DNA of 64,000 nt from Terrabacter terrigena (GTDB taxonomy: Bacteria > Actinomycetota > Actinomycetes > Actinomycetales > Dermatophilaceae). Positions 54,911-62,705 of the stretch are shown here, one piece after another. The stretch is from positions 62,001 to 126,000 of the forward strand of contig NZ_JBHTKH010000005.1 in assembly GCF_042676085.1 (NCBI RefSeq). Direction: 5' to 3'. Position 1 is the stretch's first letter; each line of letters opens with the position of its first letter. The translations under genes were made by a program, and so were the position numbers. The notes under the pieces are model-generated. The model ran no database searches. It was not told where the DNA came from and saw only the letters and a program-made list of their open reading frames with translations.

Positions 54911-54942
54911 CACACGGCATCCCTCATCAGGTATGCCGTGTG
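54911..54942. terminator. Terminator-like hairpin between convergent genes
   Basis: CACACGGCAT (54911-54920) pairs with ATGCCGTGTG (54933-54942) over a 12-base loop, 15 bases after the amidase stop and 21 before the regulator stop. The right arm carries a GTATGCCG octamer. Confidence 0.7.
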
Positions 54943-54963
54943 CTCGGCGTGCGCGAGCTCGCG

Positions 54964-55353
54964 TCAGGGAGGGGGTGGTTCGCTGCCCTCGAAGCGGCGC
55001 AGCAGCTCACGGATGGCTGCCATCTCCTCAGCGAGGGCATGCCTCCCGGCGCGCGTGATGGTCACCCACGTCCGGGGGCGCTTGCCGGCATACCCTTTCT
55101 CGACGTGCACGAGCCCGCTGCCGGCGAGCACCTCGATGTGCCGTCCGAGGTTGCCGTCGGTGAGGTCGAGCATCGACTTGAGGTAGGTGAAGTCGGCGCG
55201 CTCGGTCTCGGCGAGCACGGCCAGGATGCCCAGGCGTGCCTTCTGGTGCACGACGTCGTTGAGCCCGCTCGTGGGGTGCGGCGCCTCGTCGACTGGCGCG
55301 TCGGCGGGCGCGTCGCCGGACGTCGCGGAGGGAGGGGCATCGTGAGGGCTCAC
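54964..55353 (-). CDS. Winged-helix transcriptional regulator
   Basis: 129 residues from GTG 55353, which overlaps the upstream stop as GTGA; a longer frame to 55875 is a shadow of the membrane-protein gene. After a disordered 28-residue N-tail, the wHTH core reads NDVVHQKARLGILAVLAETE, FTYLKSMLDLTDGNLGRHIE (recognition region), VLAGSGLVHVEKGYAGKRPR and TWVTITRAGRHAL. This is the small HTH_34/MarR-like group that usually controls its own operon with a membrane protein. The palindrome at 56168-56192 upstream of the operon is the likely operator. Confidence 0.85.
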   Translation of the reverse strand: MSPHDAPPSATSGDAPADAPVDEAPHPTSGLNDVVHQKARLGILAVLAETERADFTYLKSMLDLTDGNLGRHIEVLAGSGLVHVEKGYAGKRPRTWVTITRAGRHALAEEMAAIRELLRRFEGSEPPPP

Positions 55354-56126
55354 GACGTCACCGGGCGGCCGGCAACCCTGCCTGCACCCATGGGTCGCCA
55401 GCTGCGCAGCGCCACGCCGACGAGCACGAGGCCCAGTGCTGCCATGACGACGAGGTCGGCCCGGACGATGGCGTCGACCGACAGGGAGTCCGACAGGCCG
55501 ACAAGCCGGACGAGGTCGCCGAAGCGGTTGGTGAAGAAGCCGAGGTGCGCGAGCGTCACCACCACGCCGAAGACGACGACCCAGAGGGCGAGCCGGGGGT
55601 CGCGGCGGCGTCCGGCGATGAGCAGCAGGGCGATCCCGATGAAGGCCGTCGGCGCCATGAACCCGATGATGCCGAACATGCCGACGAAACCGAACGGCGA
55701 GAACGGCAGCCCGAACGTCGCCAGGACGAACAGGCCCACACCCGCGGCGACCCAGGCGCCTGCGCCGGCCCCTGCCCCGAGCCGCCGGCTGCGGATCGCG
55801 AACCAGACGCCGATGACCACCAGTCCGACGGCGCCGACCGACGCCCAGTAGTCGTCCACGAGCTGCTGGAACCACAGCTCCGCCTCGGTGCTGTCCCTGG
55901 ACTGGCCCGGACCGAGGTCGGAGTAGAGGACGTTCTGCTGCACATACGACACAGCGGCGTACCCGATCGTGAGGACGCCCAGGACGAGCAGCGGGATGGC
56001 GAGGCCCTGGGCGTCGGCCCTCGCCGCTCGGCGCACGCCCTCGGTGCCCTCGAGGAGGCGGCGAGCCTCTGTCGGGTCGAGCCCGGCGGACGGAACCGGT
56101 GAAGCGGTGTTGCCCGAAGTGTCCAT
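55350..56126 (-). CDS. Integral membrane protein paired with a winged-helix regulator
   Basis: 258 residues from ATG 56126, with a perfect AGGAGG seven bases upstream. The N-terminal cytoplasmic part (DPTEARRLLEGTEGVRRAAR) precedes six or more hydrophobic segments, with an extracellular stretch after the first (QQNVLYSDLGPGQSRDSTEA). No known transporter motif is recognised. The pair membrane protein plus wHTH regulator is frequent in actinobacteria. The regulator gene follows with GTGA overlap, and the operator lies 42 bases ahead of the ATG. The pair interrupts the catabolic island on the opposite strand and may be unrelated to it. Confidence 0.7.
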   Translation of the reverse strand: MDTSGNTASPVPSAGLDPTEARRLLEGTEGVRRAARADAQGLAIPLLVLGVLTIGYAAVSYVQQNVLYSDLGPGQSRDSTEAELWFQQLVDDYWASVGAVGLVVIGVWFAIRSRRLGAGAGAGAWVAAGVGLFVLATFGLPFSPFGFVGMFGIIGFMAPTAFIGIALLLIAGRRRDPRLALWVVVFGVVVTLAHLGFFTNRFGDLVRLVGLSDSLSVDAIVRADLVVMAALGLVLVGVALRSWRPMGAGRVAGRPVTS

Positions 56127-56167
56127 GCCCTGCCTCCTGAGATGGGGCGCCCCTGTGCGCCGCCCAC

Positions 56168-56192
56168 GACTACTCTGTATCGCAGAGTAGTC
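56168..56192. promoter_or_regulatory. Operator-like palindrome upstream of the membrane protein/regulator pair
   Basis: Ten-base arms GACTACTCTG and CAGAGTAGTC with a 5-base centre TATCG. The core resembles TACTCTG-N5-CAGAGTA operators of small winged-helix regulators. It sits 42 bases before the ATG at 56126, where it would cover the promoter; TACAGA on the minus strand may be part of a -10 box. Confidence 0.65.
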
Positions 56193-56226
56193 GCCAGTCA
56201 AGAGCACTCTCTCACTCAACCGCACA

Positions 56227-56283
56227 CCGATCCTGGGAGCACTCCGTCAGCCTCCCCGCGTGACGTAGTGCTCTCTCGACCGG
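56227..56283. repeat. Inverted-repeat element, copy B
   Basis: Left arm 56227-56250 contains CCGATC...GAGCACTCCGTC; right arm 56260-56283 reads GTGACGTAGTGCTCTC and on. About 18 of 24 positions pair over a 9-base loop. It is clearly related to copy A at 47436-47537. A further AGAGCACTCTC lies at 56201-56211. Confidence 0.7.
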
Positions 56284-56325
56284 CCGGCGCGCGACTGGCG
56301 AGGGTTGGGGCGGGGACCCCGTGCT

Positions 56326-56344
56326 GTTGGCAGCATGTGCCAAC
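56326..56344. promoter_or_regulatory. Palindrome upstream of hyuA
   Basis: GTTGGCAGCATGTGCCAAC: seven-base arms with a 5-base centre, 35 bases before the hyuA ATG. It overlaps CCCGTGCTGT (56318-56327), a string also found upstream of the permease gene. Likely a regulator site for the hydantoinase genes; which protein binds is unknown. Confidence 0.5.
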
Positions 56345-56378
56345 GCCGCGACCCCCGATCCTCGGTTGAATCCTCACC

Positions 56379-58493
56379 ATGACAGCGAGCATCTCCCCCG
56401 GCCGACGCATCCGCATCGGGATCGACACCGGCGGCACGTTCACCGACGTCGTCGCGCTCGACGAGGACTCCGGCGAGCTCGTCACGACGAAGACGCCGTC
56501 GACCCCGAGCAACCCCGCCGACGGCTTCCTCGCCGGCGTCCGCAAGGTCCTCGACCTCATGGGCGCGAGCGGCGACGACATCTCGGCGGTCTCGCACGGC
56601 ACGACCGTCGCGACGAACAAGCTGCTCGAGGGCAAGGTCGAGGCGCTCGGGTTCATCACCACCGAGGGCTACGAGTTCATCCTCGAGATCGCCCGTCAGG
56701 CGGTGCCCGACGGCTACGGCAACTCCTACTTCTGGGTCAAGCCGCCCCGCATCGTCCCCGCTGACTACGTCAAGACGGTCGGCGGCCGGATGGACTTCGA
56801 GGGCAACGAGATCCGCCCGTTCGACGAGGACGGCGCCGTGGCCGTCGCCCGGTGGTTCAAGGACCGCGGCATCACCACGATCGGCGTCTGCCTGCTGCAC
56901 TCCTACGCCGACGACAGCCACGAGCTCGCCATGCGCGAGGTCCTTCGCCGCGAGCACCCCGACGCGATCGTCTCGATCAGCTCGGAGGTGCTGCGCGAGT
57001 ACCGCGAGTACGAGCGCTCCATGACGACCCTCGTCGACGCGGCCGTCAAGCCCAACGTGTCGCGGTACGTCGCGAACATCCACCAGCGGCTCGACGACTT
57101 CGTGAGCAGCAGCGAGAAGCTGCCCTTCTACATCATGAAGTCCAACGGGGGCGTGCTCTCGGCCGACGAGGTCGTGCACCAGCCGATCACGACGGTGCTC
57201 TCCGGCCCCGCCGCCGGCGCGCTCGGTGCCGGACTCATCGCCAGCCGCGCCGGCTTCGACAAGGTGCTCACCTGCGACGGCGGCGGCACGTCCACCGACG
57301 TCTCGGTCGTCCTCGGCGGCGAGCCCACCCTCACGACCGAGGGCAGCGTCGGTGCCTACCCGAGCAAGATCCCGATGATCGACGTCGTCACGGTCGGTGC
57401 CGGCGGCGGCTCCATCGCCTGGGTCTCCCCCGAGGGCTCGCTCAAGGTGGGCCCGCAGTCCGCCGGCGCCGACCCCGGCCCGCTCTGCTACGGCAAGGGC
57501 GGCACGGAGCCGACGATCACCGACGCCCACGTGACGCTCGGCCGCATCCCCCCGCACCTGCTCGGCGGCGAGATCCCGCTCGACGTCGATGCGGCCCGGG
57601 CCGGCATCGAGGCCCTGGCCACGCGTCTCGGGCTCGACTTCGAGCGCTGCGCGACCGGCATCCTCGAGATCTCGGCGTGGAACCAGGCCAACGCCCTGCG
57701 CCAGGTGAGCGTCAAGCGCGGCCTCGACGTGCGCGACTTCATGCTCGCCACGTTCGGCGGCTCCGGCTCGCTCCTCGCCTGCCGCCTCGTCGACATCCTC
57801 GGCCTCGCCGGGGTCGTCGTCCCGCAGAACCCGGGCAACGTCTCGGCGTTCGGCCTGCTCACCGTCGACGTCAAGAACGACTACGTCCAGACCGCCGTCG
57901 CGCGTCACTCGTCGCTCGACCACGCCGCCGTGCAGAAGACCTTCGACGACCTCACCGCCAAGGCTGCGAGCGCCCTTGACGCAGAGGGCTTCCCGGCCGG
58001 GGAGCACCGCTACACGCGCACCGTCGACCTGCGCTACTTCGGCCAGGCCTACGAGGTCCGCGTCGCCGCCCCTGAAGGAGACGTCGACGAGGCGTATGCC
58101 GCCGACGTGGCCTCGCGCTTCCATGACGAGCACCGCGCGCTGTACGGCTACGACTTCCGCAACGACCCCACGCAGCAGGTCGAGTGGGTCAACCTCCGTG
58201 TCACCGGCGTCGGCCCCATCACCCGCCCGGAGCTGCGCGACCTTGCGAGCGCCGACGAGGCGGGCGTCGCCGACGTCCGCGAGCGCGCGCACCGCAGCGT
58301 GCGACCCGTCTGCTTCGACGCCGACGCCGGCTACGTAGACACCGACGTGTGGTGGCGCCCCGACCTTCTCGCCGGCGACAGCGTGCACGGCCCTGCCATC
58401 GTCGAGGAGTTCGGCTCGACGGTCCCCGTCCACCCCGGCTTCGTCGTCCGCGTCGACACGCTCGGCAACCTCGTCATCACCAAGGAGGCCTGA
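56379..58493 (+). CDS. hyuA: Hydantoinase/oxoprolinase subunit A (HyuA)
   Basis: ATP-dependent opening of a five-membered cyclic amide (hydantoin, N-methylhydantoin or 5-oxoproline). 704 residues, standard length. The ATPase N-domain has GIDTGGTFTDV (residues 14-24), then SHGTTVATNKLLEGK. The core domain contains SNGGVLSADE, CDGGGTSTDVSVV, VGAGGGSIAWV and SAGADPGPLCYG; the end has YGYDFRN. No ribosome-binding site is strong at ATG 56379. It is followed by hyuB after one base. The gene pair plus the upstream amidase suggests sequential C-N cleavage of a cyclic ureide, but the substrate within this family cannot be predicted. Confidence 0.92.
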   Translation: MTASISPGRRIRIGIDTGGTFTDVVALDEDSGELVTTKTPSTPSNPADGFLAGVRKVLDLMGASGDDISAVSHGTTVATNKLLEGKVEALGFITTEGYEFILEIARQAVPDGYGNSYFWVKPPRIVPADYVKTVGGRMDFEGNEIRPFDEDGAVAVARWFKDRGITTIGVCLLHSYADDSHELAMREVLRREHPDAIVSISSEVLREYREYERSMTTLVDAAVKPNVSRYVANIHQRLDDFVSSSEKLPFYIMKSNGGVLSADEVVHQPITTVLSGPAAGALGAGLIASRAGFDKVLTCDGGGTSTDVSVVLGGEPTLTTEGSVGAYPSKIPMIDVVTVGAGGGSIAWVSPEGSLKVGPQSAGADPGPLCYGKGGTEPTITDAHVTLGRIPPHLLGGEIPLDVDAARAGIEALATRLGLDFERCATGILEISAWNQANALRQVSVKRGLDVRDFMLATFGGSGSLLACRLVDILGLAGVVVPQNPGNVSAFGLLTVDVKNDYVQTAVARHSSLDHAAVQKTFDDLTAKAASALDAEGFPAGEHRYTRTVDLRYFGQAYEVRVAAPEGDVDEAYAADVASRFHDEHRALYGYDFRNDPTQQVEWVNLRVTGVGPITRPELRDLASADEAGVADVRERAHRSVRPVCFDADAGYVDTDVWWRPDLLAGDSVHGPAIVEEFGSTVPVHPGFVVRVDTLGNLVITKEA

Positions 58494-58494
58494 G

Positions 58495-60528
58495 ATGTGC
58501 TTCTCCTGCCAGACCGCCGCCACCCGCCTCGCACCCGTCGACGCCGCCACCGGCTCCCACGGGTCCGCCGTCGGCACACCCGGCCACGACGCTCCCGCGC
58601 CGAACCCCGCGGGACTCCCCACGGCGTACGAGCACGGCAACCGCCTCACCCCCGAGGGCACCACGGTCGACCCGATCCTCGTCGAGATCGTCGAGGGCAC
58701 CCTCGCGAGCGTCGAGATGGAGGTCGAGACGGCGATCGCCCGCACGTCGCGCTCCCCCATGATCCGTGACGCGCACGACTTCCGCGCCGGCATCCACGAC
58801 CGCCAGCTGCGCAAGCTGACCGGCCGCTCCTACAGCGCGCTCGTGCACCCCATCGCGCGCGACTTCCCGCTCTCGGAGATGAGCGAGGGCGACGTCTTCT
58901 TCCACAACGACGTCTACGAGTCCGAGGGCGGCATCGGCCACCTGCCCGACCTCTGCGTCACCGTGCCGGTCTTCTCCGGCGGAGAGGTCGTCGCGTTCGT
59001 CCAGGCGTTCGGCCACCACGACGACATCGGCGGGGCCGTGCCGGGCTCGATGCCGAGCAACGCGCAGACCGTCTTCGAGGAGGGCCTCTCGGTCCCACCG
59101 ATCAAGCTGTGGGACAAGGGAGTTCCCAACCAGGCAGCGCTGCGCATCATGACGCGCAACAGCCGCATGCCCGACAGCCTCGCCGCCGACCTCGACGCCG
59201 AGTGCTCCGCCTGCCTCATGGGCGCGCGGCGGCTCGGCGAGCTCTTCGAGCGCTACGGCCGCGGCACCATCGAGGCCGCCTTCGACGCGATCCTCGACAA
59301 GACGACGGAGACGTACCGCCGTGAGATCCTCAGCAAGATCCCCGACGGCACCTACGTCTGGGAGGACTACGCCGAGCACGACGGCGTCGACGAGCCGAAG
59401 CTGCACACCCAGCGCATCACGCTGACGAAGCAGTCCACCGGCGGACCCGGCCCGGGAGACGGCGGCCCCAAGCTGGTCATCGACTTCACCGGCACGGCTC
59501 CGCAGGCAAAGGGTCCGATCAACCACTGCGGCGACTACGTCGGCGGCAACTTCCTCAAGAAGTGGCTCGCGCCGATCCTGCGCAACCTCGCCGACACCCC
59601 GGAGCGGATGGCGGAGCTCGACGTCAACGAGGGCATCGTGCCGCTCATCGAGATGAAGTTCCCAGAGAAGGGCACGCTGCTCACGCCGATCTACCCGGCC
59701 CCGACCAACGCCCGCACCTTCGTCATCCTGCGCCTGCTTGGCGTGCTCGCCGGCGTCGTCGCCAAGGCCGTCGACGGCAAGATGCCCGCCGACCAGGAGA
59801 CGATCCGCTACACCGGCGTCTACGGCAAGGACCGCGACGGCAACGACTACCTCATGCGCGAGGTGCTCGGCGGCGGCTCGGGCGGGCGCTACTACGCCGA
59901 CGGCGAGGACACGATCCACGTCGTGCCCGACAGCCGCAACCTGCCGACCGAGTTCACCGAGAGCCGCTTCCCCTTCATCGTCGAGCGCCTCGGGCTCGCC
60001 GTCGACTCGGGCGGAGCCGGACGCCACCGGGGTGGCCTCGGCTACGAGAAGCACATCCGGATGCTCAAGGACGCGAACTTCATGTCGATCGCCGACCGGT
60101 CGATCCTCGCGTGCTGGGGAGTCAAGGGCGGCAAGGCCGGTCGTCCCTTCGAGGTGACGGTCGACGTGGGCGGCCCCGACGAGCGCACCGTCGACGCCCT
60201 CGCCGACGCCGAGGTCGTCAAGGCCGGCCAGGTGATCCGCATCCGCACGACCGGCGGTGGCGGCTGGGGCGACCCGCTCGAGCGTCCCTACGACGAGGTC
60301 GAGCGCGACCTGCGCTGGGGCAAGGTGTCGTTCGAGGGAGCACGCCGCGACTACGGCGTCGTCGCCGACGGCTCGAAGGACGAGCCGAGCATCGACACCG
60401 CGGCCTCCGACGCACTGCGCGCCGAGCTGCGGGCCGAGCGCGCGGTCGAGCAGCCCTTCTTCGACCGGGGGCCCGGCTACGCCACGCTCGCCGCGGGCCA
60501 GCACGCAGCGGACGTCGACTGGGTGTGA
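58495..60528 (+). CDS. hyuB: Hydantoinase/oxoprolinase subunit B (HyuB), extended N-terminus
   Basis: Partner of HyuA in ATP-dependent lactam hydrolysis. 677 residues, about 60 to 90 longer than simple HyuB proteins because of an N-terminal tail. The tail opens MCFSCQTAATRLAPV, has a CxxC pair and is Gly/Pro-rich before the family start at TVDPILVEIVEGTLASVEME. Core motifs are RSPMIRDAHDFRAGI, GDVFFHNDVYESEGGIGHLPD, FGHHDDIGGAVPGSMPS, and TTGGGGWGDPLERP near the end. The ATG at 58495 immediately follows the hyuA stop; an internal start would remove the cysteine tail. Carboxylase-type homologues exist, so acetone- or acetophenone-type activity is an alternative. Confidence 0.9.
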   Translation: MCFSCQTAATRLAPVDAATGSHGSAVGTPGHDAPAPNPAGLPTAYEHGNRLTPEGTTVDPILVEIVEGTLASVEMEVETAIARTSRSPMIRDAHDFRAGIHDRQLRKLTGRSYSALVHPIARDFPLSEMSEGDVFFHNDVYESEGGIGHLPDLCVTVPVFSGGEVVAFVQAFGHHDDIGGAVPGSMPSNAQTVFEEGLSVPPIKLWDKGVPNQAALRIMTRNSRMPDSLAADLDAECSACLMGARRLGELFERYGRGTIEAAFDAILDKTTETYRREILSKIPDGTYVWEDYAEHDGVDEPKLHTQRITLTKQSTGGPGPGDGGPKLVIDFTGTAPQAKGPINHCGDYVGGNFLKKWLAPILRNLADTPERMAELDVNEGIVPLIEMKFPEKGTLLTPIYPAPTNARTFVILRLLGVLAGVVAKAVDGKMPADQETIRYTGVYGKDRDGNDYLMREVLGGGSGGRYYADGEDTIHVVPDSRNLPTEFTESRFPFIVERLGLAVDSGGAGRHRGGLGYEKHIRMLKDANFMSIADRSILACWGVKGGKAGRPFEVTVDVGGPDERTVDALADAEVVKAGQVIRIRTTGGGGWGDPLERPYDEVERDLRWGKVSFEGARRDYGVVADGSKDEPSIDTAASDALRAELRAERAVEQPFFDRGPGYATLAAGQHAADVDWV

Positions 60529-60531
60529 GCG

Positions 60532-61371
60532 ATGATCGTCCTCGTGATCGGCGCGACCGGCAAGACCGGGCGCGCCGTCACGCGTGCCCTGGCCTCGCAC
60601 GGCATCGCCGTCCGCGCTGCCGTGCGGTCCGCCGACCGACAGAACACGGCGTATGCCGCTGGGGCCCAGTCGATCTCGGTCGTTGACCTCGAGAGCGGGG
60701 CCGGGTTGGCCGAGGGCGTCGACGGGGTCGACGGCGTCTACCACGTCGCCCCGAACGTGCACCCTGACGAGGCTGCGATCGCCGACCGCGTCGCCACCGC
60801 TGCTGCCTCGGCCGGGGTGCGCCGCTTCGTGTTCCACTCCGTGCTGCACCCCGACGACGCCTCGATGCCGCACCATCTTCGCAAGGCCGAGGCCGAGCGG
60901 CAGGTGCGGGCCGCACTGCCGGGAGCGACGGTGCTGCGCCCGGCCGCCTACCACCAGAACCTCGTCGACGCCGCCCGCTCCGGGCGGCTCGCCGTGCCCT
61001 ACTCGCTCGACTCCCCCTTCACCAACGTCGACCTCGACGACGTCGCAGAGGTCGCTGCGCTCGTCCTGACCCGTCACGGGCACGAGGGCGTCACCTACGA
61101 GCTGGCCGGTCCCGAGGCGCTCAGCGTCCGCGACCAGGCAGTGGTCGCCACCGATGTCCTCGGGCACCGCGTGACCGCGGAGCACGTGTCCCTCGAGTCC
61201 TGGGCCACCGGCCCGGGCTCGAACCTGCCAGAGCAGGCCCGCGCCCACCTGCTCGCGATGTTCACGGCATACGACCGGCACGGCCTCGTCGGCGAAGGCG
61301 ACACCCTGCACCGGCTTCTCGGCCGCGAGCCACGCACCTGGGCGGACCTCCTGCGAGCCGCCGCGCCCTGA
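60532..61371 (+). CDS. NmrA-like / atypical SDR NAD(P)-binding protein
   Basis: 279 residues. The N-terminal dinucleotide loop VLVIGATGKTGRAVTRAL (GxxGxxG) is intact, and FVFHSVLHPDD, HHLRKAEAERQV and LRPAAYHQNLVDAA follow the NmrA/HSCARG pattern. The classical SDR Tyr-x3-Lys is not in its normal form, so it may be a redox sensor or a reductase of unusual type. It starts four bases after hyuB and is therefore co-transcribed. Role in the pathway unknown. The ending is a short helix-rich region (REPRTWADLLRAAA). Confidence 0.82.
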   Translation: MIVLVIGATGKTGRAVTRALASHGIAVRAAVRSADRQNTAYAAGAQSISVVDLESGAGLAEGVDGVDGVYHVAPNVHPDEAAIADRVATAAASAGVRRFVFHSVLHPDDASMPHHLRKAEAERQVRAALPGATVLRPAAYHQNLVDAARSGRLAVPYSLDSPFTNVDLDDVAEVAALVLTRHGHEGVTYELAGPEALSVRDQAVVATDVLGHRVTAEHVSLESWATGPGSNLPEQARAHLLAMFTAYDRHGLVGEGDTLHRLLGREPRTWADLLRAAAP

Positions 61372-61678
61372 CCCGCCTCCCCGACCCGCCTTGGCCCCGG
61401 CCCCCCTGACCGCCGGCCCTGACCGCCTCGCACGTTCCTCGCCCGAAACAGACGCCGCGACAGGTCGATTCGACCCGCGCCCCTGGCCCGCCGAGACCGA
61501 CCCGTGCTGCCTCGGCGCGCCGGCACGCCGCAGTACAGACACAACCAAACCGCTCTCCGGCTGTCACATGTTGCCGAAGAGTGACGTTCTTCACGGCTGG
61601 CACAGTCCTCCGCAACGGCACAGGGCCGCACTCACACACCGGCTCCTCAGCGACGCCGGAGCACCCCTTGGAGGTCCC
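61372..61678. other. 307-bp intergenic region before the BMP lipoprotein gene
   Basis: No gene recognised. The first half is C-rich with no clear hairpin. The second half is locally AT-richer (around 61530-61590) and contains a weak interrupted stem GCCGAAGA/TCTTCACGGC (about 61573-61597). A promoter for the importer genes is expected here but no canonical boxes are convincing. GGAGG at 61670-61674 is the ribosome-binding site of the next gene. Confidence 0.55.
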
Positions 61679-62698
61679 ATGGCACGTCACTCCGTCTTCC
61701 GGATCGTTGTCCCCGCCCTCGGTGTCGCGCTGCTCGCCGCAGCGTGCGGCTCGAGCGAGCCCGGCACCAGCACGACCGGCCGTGCAGGCGGGGACGCCCC
61801 GCGCATCGCCGCGATCTTCTCCGGATCCGCCACCGACGCCGACTACAACGCACTCGGCCTGCTCGCCCTTCAGGCCGCCGAGAAGTCCCAGGGCGCCGAG
61901 ACCGCCCACTCCGAGAGCGTTCCGGTGCCCGACGCCGAGCGCGTCATGAAGGAGTACCTCGCCGACGGCTACACCGTGATCTGGAGCCATGGCAGCCAGT
62001 ACTTCGAGGCGACGAGCAAGCTCGCCAAGCAGAACCCCGACGTCACCTTCATCGGCGAGTTCGACGACAAGCCGAAGGAGTCGATCCCCAACCTGTGGGT
62101 GCTCGACCGCAACTTCCACACTGCCTTCTACCCCCTCGGCGTCCTCGCGGCCGCGCAGACCAAGTCCGGCAAGATCGGCTACGTCGGCGGCCTGTCGCTC
62201 CCGTTCTCCTACTCCGAGGTCCACGCGATCAACCAGGCGCTCAAGGACAACGGCTCGAGCGCCACCGTCACGCCCGTCTGGACCGGCGACTTCAACGACC
62301 CGACCAAGGCGCAGCAGATCACCTCCCAGCTCGTCGGCCAGGGCAACGACGTCATCATCGGCTCGCTCAACCTCGGTATGGTCGGCGCCTTCCAGGCCCT
62401 CAAGGGGAAGGCCGACAACGTCGTCGTCACCGCGAAGTACACGGACAAGTCGCAGTTCGACCCGCAGCACTACGCGACCTCCGCGATCTACGACTTCACC
62501 AAGCCCCTCGGCGACATGCTGACGAAGATCGAGGCCGGCGAGCGCAACGGCTACTACCCCCTCGGCTTCAAGACGGGCGTCTCGATCCAGACCCCGAAGA
62601 ACATCGACCCGGCCGTCGCCGCGAAGGTCGAGCAGGCCGTCACCGACATCACGTCGGGCAAGGTCATGGTCGAGAAGAACCTCACGCCGATCAAGTGA
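61679..62698 (+). CDS. BMP-family substrate-binding lipoprotein (PnrA-like)
   Basis: Extracytoplasmic binding protein of a nucleoside/purine-type ABC importer. 339 residues from ATG 61679 (GGAGG four bases upstream). The signal peptide ends in a lipobox LLAAACGSS with Cys23 as lipid anchor. The mature part has RIAAIFSGSATDADYNALGL, WSHGSQYFEATSKLAKQNPD, KIGYVGGLSLPF and VSIQTPKNIDPAVAAKVEQA. The fold family (Bmp/Med/PnrA) binds purine nucleosides in studied cases. Together with the ATPase gene seven bases downstream it suggests uptake of nucleosides or of a related ring compound for the island's enzymes. Confidence 0.9.
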   Translation: MARHSVFRIVVPALGVALLAAACGSSEPGTSTTGRAGGDAPRIAAIFSGSATDADYNALGLLALQAAEKSQGAETAHSESVPVPDAERVMKEYLADGYTVIWSHGSQYFEATSKLAKQNPDVTFIGEFDDKPKESIPNLWVLDRNFHTAFYPLGVLAAAQTKSGKIGYVGGLSLPFSYSEVHAINQALKDNGSSATVTPVWTGDFNDPTKAQQITSQLVGQGNDVIIGSLNLGMVGAFQALKGKADNVVVTAKYTDKSQFDPQHYATSAIYDFTKPLGDMLTKIEAGERNGYYPLGFKTGVSIQTPKNIDPAVAAKVEQAVTDITSGKVMVEKNLTPIK

Positions 62699-62705
62699 CG
62701 CGCAC

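Noticed and set aside
58477..61548. Minus-strand open frame of 1023 codons opposite hyuB and the NmrA-like gene
   Set aside because: Its residues are the low-complexity Arg/Gly/Val/Asp mix expected of an antisense frame in GC-rich DNA; the plus-strand genes have full family motifs. The same applies to the long antisense frames at 56247-58814, 50720-53221 and 45278-47122.
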